In this document: positions 15,071 to 17,624 of the stretch, piece after piece
Position numbering within the stretch: position 1 is the stretch's first letter
Layout: each line of letters starts with the position of its first letter
Assembly (NCBI GenBank): GCA_905202215.1
Contig: CAJKRG010000058.1
Location: 1 to 17,624, forward strand
Length of the DNA stretch: 17,624 bases
Direction: 5' to 3'
Source: an uncultured Porphyromonadaceae bacterium
Lineage (GTDB): Bacteria; Bacteroidota; Bacteroidia; Bacteroidales; Muribaculaceae
Position numbers and translations under genes: made by a program
The notes under the pieces: generated by a model
What the model was told of the DNA's origin: nothing
Database searches by the model: none
Seen by the model: only the letters and a program-made list of their open reading frames with translations

Positions 15071-15160
15071 CTTTTTTGGCTGTACTTGTACAACCAAAAG
15101 TGCTGTTTTAGCAGTTAATTCTTTAATATCCTCTAAATCCAGTCTCGCCAATTGTCGCAC
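15050..15160 (-). other. Doubtful small ORF with GTG start over the tRNA-Arg promoter
   Basis: A 36-codon minus-strand ORF starting GTG at 15160. Its middle reads LARLDLEDIKELTAKTALL and looks protein-like, but it runs over the -33 box of tRNA-Arg and a 12-pair hairpin (15074-15099). It may be the tail of a lost gene. No family is recognised. Confidence 0.2.
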
Positions 15161-15203
15161 GTGGTTTTATTGGGCAAAAGAATTTAGGGAGGAATCCTTT
15201 TTG

Positions 15204-15797
15204 TCAGAATATGATAAGATCATCAATACTGCGTTTAGGAACACATTGCCGATCAGAATCATCGCGGTAATATTTGAAATCGCCGTCCGGTCCCATCGGT
15301 ACTATACATACCTCTTCGGCCTGATATCCCAATGCGAGTACATACCGAGGGCGATAGCGTTTTTCAAGTTTCAGAATCTCGGACATTCGCGGGGCGTTAA
15401 ATGCCTTTATGATACACCCTGATATCCCCAGAGCCGTTGCCCCGAGTGTTATAGCCTGTAGCTGGAGTCCATCGTCACAAAGGCAATCCTGACACAGTTC
15501 TGTATCAAGGCACTGCACCAGATAAGCTGTCGGTCGTTGGCCAGGTTCTGGACCAGGCCAATCTTTATAGTATCCGGCCCATGCCAGAGTATCGAAAACA
15601 TCGGAGCATTCATTTTCATTGGTCACGATGCGATAGCGTAAAGGTTGTAGGTTGCGTCCAGAGGCACAATAACGTGCTAATTCGACGAGATGTTTGAGAG
15701 TACCCTCGTCAATGCGGCGAGATTCGTCAAAACGCCTTACGCTGCGGTCGCGCTTCAGCAATGTGAGTAAATTATTGAAGTCTAAATCAGGAACCAT
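15204..15797 (-). CDS. Nitroreductase-family FMN oxidoreductase
   Basis: Small flavin-dependent oxidoreductase of 197 residues, likely a cytoplasmic dimer using NAD(P)H. Family marks: RDRSVRRFDE (16-25) with the FMN-phosphate-binding Arg cluster, CASGRNLQPLRY (44-55), CDDGLQLQAITLGATALGISGC (107-128) for the second FMN-contact helix, and VLALGYQAEE (153-162) near the C-terminus. It belongs to the short Bacteroidales-type nitroreductases. An unusual Cys cluster is present (Cys96, Cys102, Cys105, Cys107). The natural substrate cannot be told from sequence. A -7 box on the minus strand (15834-15827) lies 30 bases upstream, and the gene is divergent from the acetyltransferase. The start MVPDLDFNNLLTLL is the first ATG before the family N-terminal helix. 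Confidence 0.9.
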   Translation of the reverse strand: MVPDLDFNNLLTLLKRDRSVRRFDESRRIDEGTLKHLVELARYCASGRNLQPLRYRIVTNENECSDVFDTLAWAGYYKDWPGPEPGQRPTAYLVQCLDTELCQDCLCDDGLQLQAITLGATALGISGCIIKAFNAPRMSEILKLEKRYRPRYVLALGYQAEEVCIVPMGPDGDFKYYRDDSDRQCVPKRSIDDLIIF

Positions 15798-15826
15798 GGT
15801 GCAGAGATATTTTTCTATTTTAAAGA

Positions 15827-15834
15827 CAAAGATA
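15827..15834 (-). promoter_or_regulatory. -7 box for the nitroreductase gene
   Basis: The minus strand reads TATCTTTG, matching TAnnTTTG, 30 bases before the ATG at 15797. No TTTG is seen at the usual distance upstream. Confidence 0.55.
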
Positions 15835-15846
15835 GCGAAAATTTTG

Positions 15847-15854
15847 TACTTTTG
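15847..15854 (+). promoter_or_regulatory. -7 box for the acetyltransferase-methyltransferase operon
   Basis: TACTTTTG matches TAnnTTTG and lies 18 bases before the ATG at 15873, so the leader is very short. Together with the box at 15827-15834 it forms a compact divergent promoter region with 12 bases between the two boxes. No clear -33. Confidence 0.55.
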
Positions 15855-15872
15855 TGAATATCAACTTACACT

Positions 15873-16442
15873 ATGGAGAATAAAGATTTTGATACCGTAT
15901 GGACGGATATGATTTCAGGTCGCGTTTACGACGCGGCATGTCCGGAACTGATAGAGATGCTCAAGCAGACCCGTCGGGCTCTTTGGAAGTTTAATAATCT
16001 TGATCCGGAAGATATTGAAAGCCAGCATGAAATATTGAAAAGTCTTCTTGGTCGGTATGGGAAGGATTTTCATTTCAACCAACCGTTTAGATGTGATTAC
16101 GGGCGCAATATATCTATTGGAGACAGATTTTTTGCCAATTTTAATCTCACAATCCTCGATGAAGCTCCTGTGACGATAGGAAATGATGTCTTTATCGGTC
16201 CGAATGTGGGTATATATACAGCCTGTCATCCTCTTGATGCCGGTGAACGGCGTACTCGCCGTGAGTGGGCTGAACCGGTGTCTATCGGCAACGACGTGTG
16301 GATCGGAGGAAATGCTGTAATTTTGCCCGGTGTAACTATAGGGGATCGAGTTGTGATAGGAGCGGGCGCAGTTGTAAGCAGAAATATTCAGGCAGATTGT
16401 ATTGCGGTCGGTAATCCGGCACACGTTATAAAGAAATTATGA
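15873..16442 (+). CDS. Maltose/galactoside O-acetyltransferase-like (left-handed beta helix)
   Basis: Acetyl-CoA-dependent sugar O-acetyltransferase of the Maa/LacA group, cytoplasmic, 189 residues and full length. The N-terminal helical cap (about 1-60) is typical: MISGRVYDAACPEL, then helices with RRALWKFNNL. Hexapeptide repeats follow from about 75 (ISIGDRFFAN, VTIGNDVFIGPNV, VSIGNDVWIGGNAVILPGV, VTIGDRVVIGAGAVV), the beta-helix that makes the trimer. The catalytic His119 lies in YTACHPLD. It ends IAVGNPAHVIKKL, as in the family. The stop overlaps the next start by four bases (ATGA at 16439-16442), so the two genes are co-translated. The acceptor sugar is not readable; members of this family acetylate several glucosides or galactosides, perhaps as detoxification. 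Confidence 0.93.
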   Translation: MENKDFDTVWTDMISGRVYDAACPELIEMLKQTRRALWKFNNLDPEDIESQHEILKSLLGRYGKDFHFNQPFRCDYGRNISIGDRFFANFNLTILDEAPVTIGNDVFIGPNVGIYTACHPLDAGERRTRREWAEPVSIGNDVWIGGNAVILPGVTIGDRVVIGAGAVVSRNIQADCIAVGNPAHVIKKL

Positions 16443-16918
16443 TATTAGGTAAATATTTTTCGCCGATGGGTCCTTTGACAATAGCTGTTGAAGGTGAGTT
16501 TATCGTTGGATTGTGGTTCGATGATCAGAAATATTTTGGATCAAAAATAAAAGCGGGAGCTTGTTTTGGCGAGCATCCGCTTTTAAATAAAGCTTATGAG
16601 TGGCTTGAGGTCTATTTTTCTGGTCGTAGACCGGAATTTATGTTGCCACTATATCCGGCAGAGACTGATAATTTGCTTCGGGTTCGAAATGCCATGCTTG
16701 CCATACCCTATGGCGAGGTTGTCAGTTACTCCGAACTCGCCGAAAAAGCCGGAATGCCACGTGCGGTGAGGGCTGTGGCAGGTATGGTGTCTCGAAATCC
16801 TATTATACTCGTAGTGCCGTGCCATCGTATAATTGGCAAGAACGGATCTTTAACCGGATATGCAGCCGGGCTTGATCGGAAAAAGATGTTGCTTGAATTG
16901 GAAGGTCAGTCGTCGTAG
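16439..16918 (+). CDS. ogt: Methylated-DNA--protein-cysteine S-methyltransferase
   Basis: DNA repair protein that takes the methyl group from O6-methylguanine onto its own cysteine, a single-use reaction. 159 residues, the short Ogt-like form without the Ada regulatory domain. An N-terminal ribonuclease-H-like domain (about 1-75) starts SPMGPLTIAVEGEFIVGLWF. The DNA-binding domain has IPYGEVVSYSELAEKAG (89-105), then PRAVRAVAGMVSRNP, where Arg111 is the likely arginine finger. The active site is PCHRI with Cys128, followed by GSLTGYAAGLDRKKMLLELE. All key residues are present. Its start overlaps the acetyltransferase stop (ATGA), and its last 13 bases overlap the convergent PepSY-like gene. 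The symbol follows family usage; orthology to E. coli ogt is not tested. Confidence 0.94.
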   Translation: MILGKYFSPMGPLTIAVEGEFIVGLWFDDQKYFGSKIKAGACFGEHPLLNKAYEWLEVYFSGRRPEFMLPLYPAETDNLLRVRNAMLAIPYGEVVSYSELAEKAGMPRAVRAVAGMVSRNPIILVVPCHRIIGKNGSLTGYAAGLDRKKMLLELEGQSS

Positions 16919-17346
16919 CGGACAAATTGTGCTTCTTTGTCGAATTTTATATCGACACCATTGGAAAGCTCGACATCGTAACCGTTGCGATTTTTCTCTA
17001 TGCCGACAATTCTTTGCCCGGCATGCTTGGACGAGACATAATTCTTCACGCCCTGCGGAACGATAGAGGAGGGTACACTTTTTGAAGCATTCACTTCGAT
17101 ATCTTTCCAGTTGCCATGACGATCGAATGATATCTCGCTGCCGTCATTGAGTGTGACGTCATATTCGGATACCCGGCCGAAATCCTTTTCGATTTTCACT
17201 ACGCTTACTTTGGCCTTGAAATTATTTGCTATCACGGTCTGGGCAGATTGTGGCAGAACAGAGGCGTAGTGGGCGTATGTATCACTTGCCGCTGCTGTGG
17301 CTCCGAATCCGAGAGCCACAATAAGAGCTAAAACAAATTTTTTCAT
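16906..17346 (-). CDS. PepSY-like periplasmic protein (two tandem repeats)
   Basis: Exported protein of about 146 residues. Start set at 17346 (MKKFVLALIVALGFGATAAA, a standard signal peptide); an ATG two codons upstream (17352) is also in frame. The mature protein has two similar halves. One is ...VVKIEKDFGRVSEYDVTLNDGSEISFDRHGNW, the other is ...IVGIEKNRNGYDVELSNGVDIKFDKEAQF. This matches the repeated beta-strand pattern of the PepSY-like family (often called putative beta-lactamase-inhibitor-like) that is abundant in Bacteroidales. Biological role unknown. No -7 box is clear upstream. The 3' end overlaps the methyltransferase gene by 13 bases on the opposite strand. Confidence 0.88.
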   Translation of the reverse strand: MKKFVLALIVALGFGATAAASDTYAHYASVLPQSAQTVIANNFKAKVSVVKIEKDFGRVSEYDVTLNDGSEISFDRHGNWKDIEVNASKSVPSSIVPQGVKNYVSSKHAGQRIVGIEKNRNGYDVELSNGVDIKFDKEAQFVRYDD

Positions 17347-17517
17347 GATCATATTGAATTTTAATATTGCAGGACATCAAAATCGATCCCTTTGTCTTCT
17401 AAAACAACTTCTTGGTAATATTGTTTATAAAATCCTGTGAATAAAAATGATAAGGAGTGGACGTGTAGTTGTTTGTATAAATTAATTGTTTTTTAACATA
17501 AAAAATACGGCAAAAAA

Positions 17518-17549
17518 TTTGCACAATTCAAAAAAAGCCCCTACCTTTG
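17518..17549 (+). promoter_or_regulatory. Promoter of tRNA-Lys
   Basis: TTTG (17518-17521), a 20-base spacer and TACCTTTG (17542-17549): a textbook Bacteroidota promoter 21 bases before the tRNA. Confidence 0.88.
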
Positions 17550-17570
17550 CACTGCTTTTAAGGAAAAGCC

Positions 17571-17624
17571 GATTCGCTAGCTCAGCTGGTAGAGCACAAC
17601 ACTTTTAATGTTGGGGTCCTGGGT
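17571..17624 (+). tRNA. tRNA-Lys(TTT), 3' part outside window
   Basis: The acceptor 5' arm GATTCGC is followed by TA, D arm GCTCAGCTGGTAGAGC, anticodon stem CAACA/TGTTG with loop CTTTTAA (anticodon TTT) and the start of the T arm (CTGGGT). The window ends inside the T arm; about 19 bases are missing. Confidence 0.95.

Noticed and set aside
14896..15111. Plus-strand 71-codon frame reading GESNPNRRNRNPIFYPLNYGD
   Set aside because: This is the antisense reading of tRNA-Arg, a well-known false gene call; no start context or family support.
1..17624. CRISPR array, IS transposase, toxin-antitoxin or defence system
   Set aside because: No regularly spaced repeats, transposase motifs or known defence domains were seen on either strand.

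Overview
The window comes from a member of the Bacteroidota, most likely order Bacteroidales and possibly Muribaculaceae-like; the family is an inference, with no 16S or marker gene here. Four things point that way. The TonB N-terminus carries the YGAYKLR motif and follows two ExbD genes. Promoters follow the Bacteroidota pattern: -7 TAnnTTTG, with TTTG about 19-20 bases upstream in the best cases. Shine-Dalgarno sites are mostly absent. The enzyme set (GH3, GH31, CotH, GxDLY-type SGNH) is typical of gut Bacteroidales.

Layout. (1) 1-2474: end of an energy-transduction operon, exbD (5' end outside the window), exbD, tonB, closed by a strong terminator. (2) 2521-5505, plus strand: secreted GH3 glycosidase, then a small alpha/beta hydrolase. 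(3) 5526-8113, minus strand: YfcE-like phosphodiesterase, a voltage-gated-type ion channel with an odd selectivity filter, and a CotH-family lipoprotein. (4) 8114-8609: intergenic, holding a 161-base imperfect palindrome that looks like a small mobile or repeat element. (5) 8610-12215: convergent secreted SGNH esterase (+) and GH31 glycosidase (-), separated by a 17-bp perfect hairpin. (6) 12388-14943: minus-strand block of four small membrane or exported proteins of unknown function, with noncoding stretches and possible gene debris, bounded by two related terminator hairpins. (7) 14947-15797: tRNA-Arg(CCG) with its own promoter, and a nitroreductase. (8) 15827-17352: divergent promoter region, acetyltransferase and O6-methylguanine-DNA methyltransferase genes overlapping by 4 bases, then a convergent PepSY-like periplasmic protein. 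(9) 17518-end: tRNA-Lys(TTT) with a textbook promoter, cut by the window end.

How the genes fit together. ExbD/TonB would power outer-membrane TonB-dependent receptors. The secreted GH3, GH31 and SGNH proteins could trim oligosaccharides and acyl groups in the periplasm or at the surface. No SusC/SusD pair, regulator or second typical PUL component is visible, so these are scattered glycan genes rather than a recognisable polysaccharide utilisation locus.

No clear new multi-gene system (defence, secretion, biosynthesis) was found. The best candidates for a second look are the 8139-8299 palindrome, the ion channel filter that reads TVGCD where TVGYGD is expected, and the uncharacterised 12.4-14.9 kb block. 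All calls come from reading the sequence; no database search was run.
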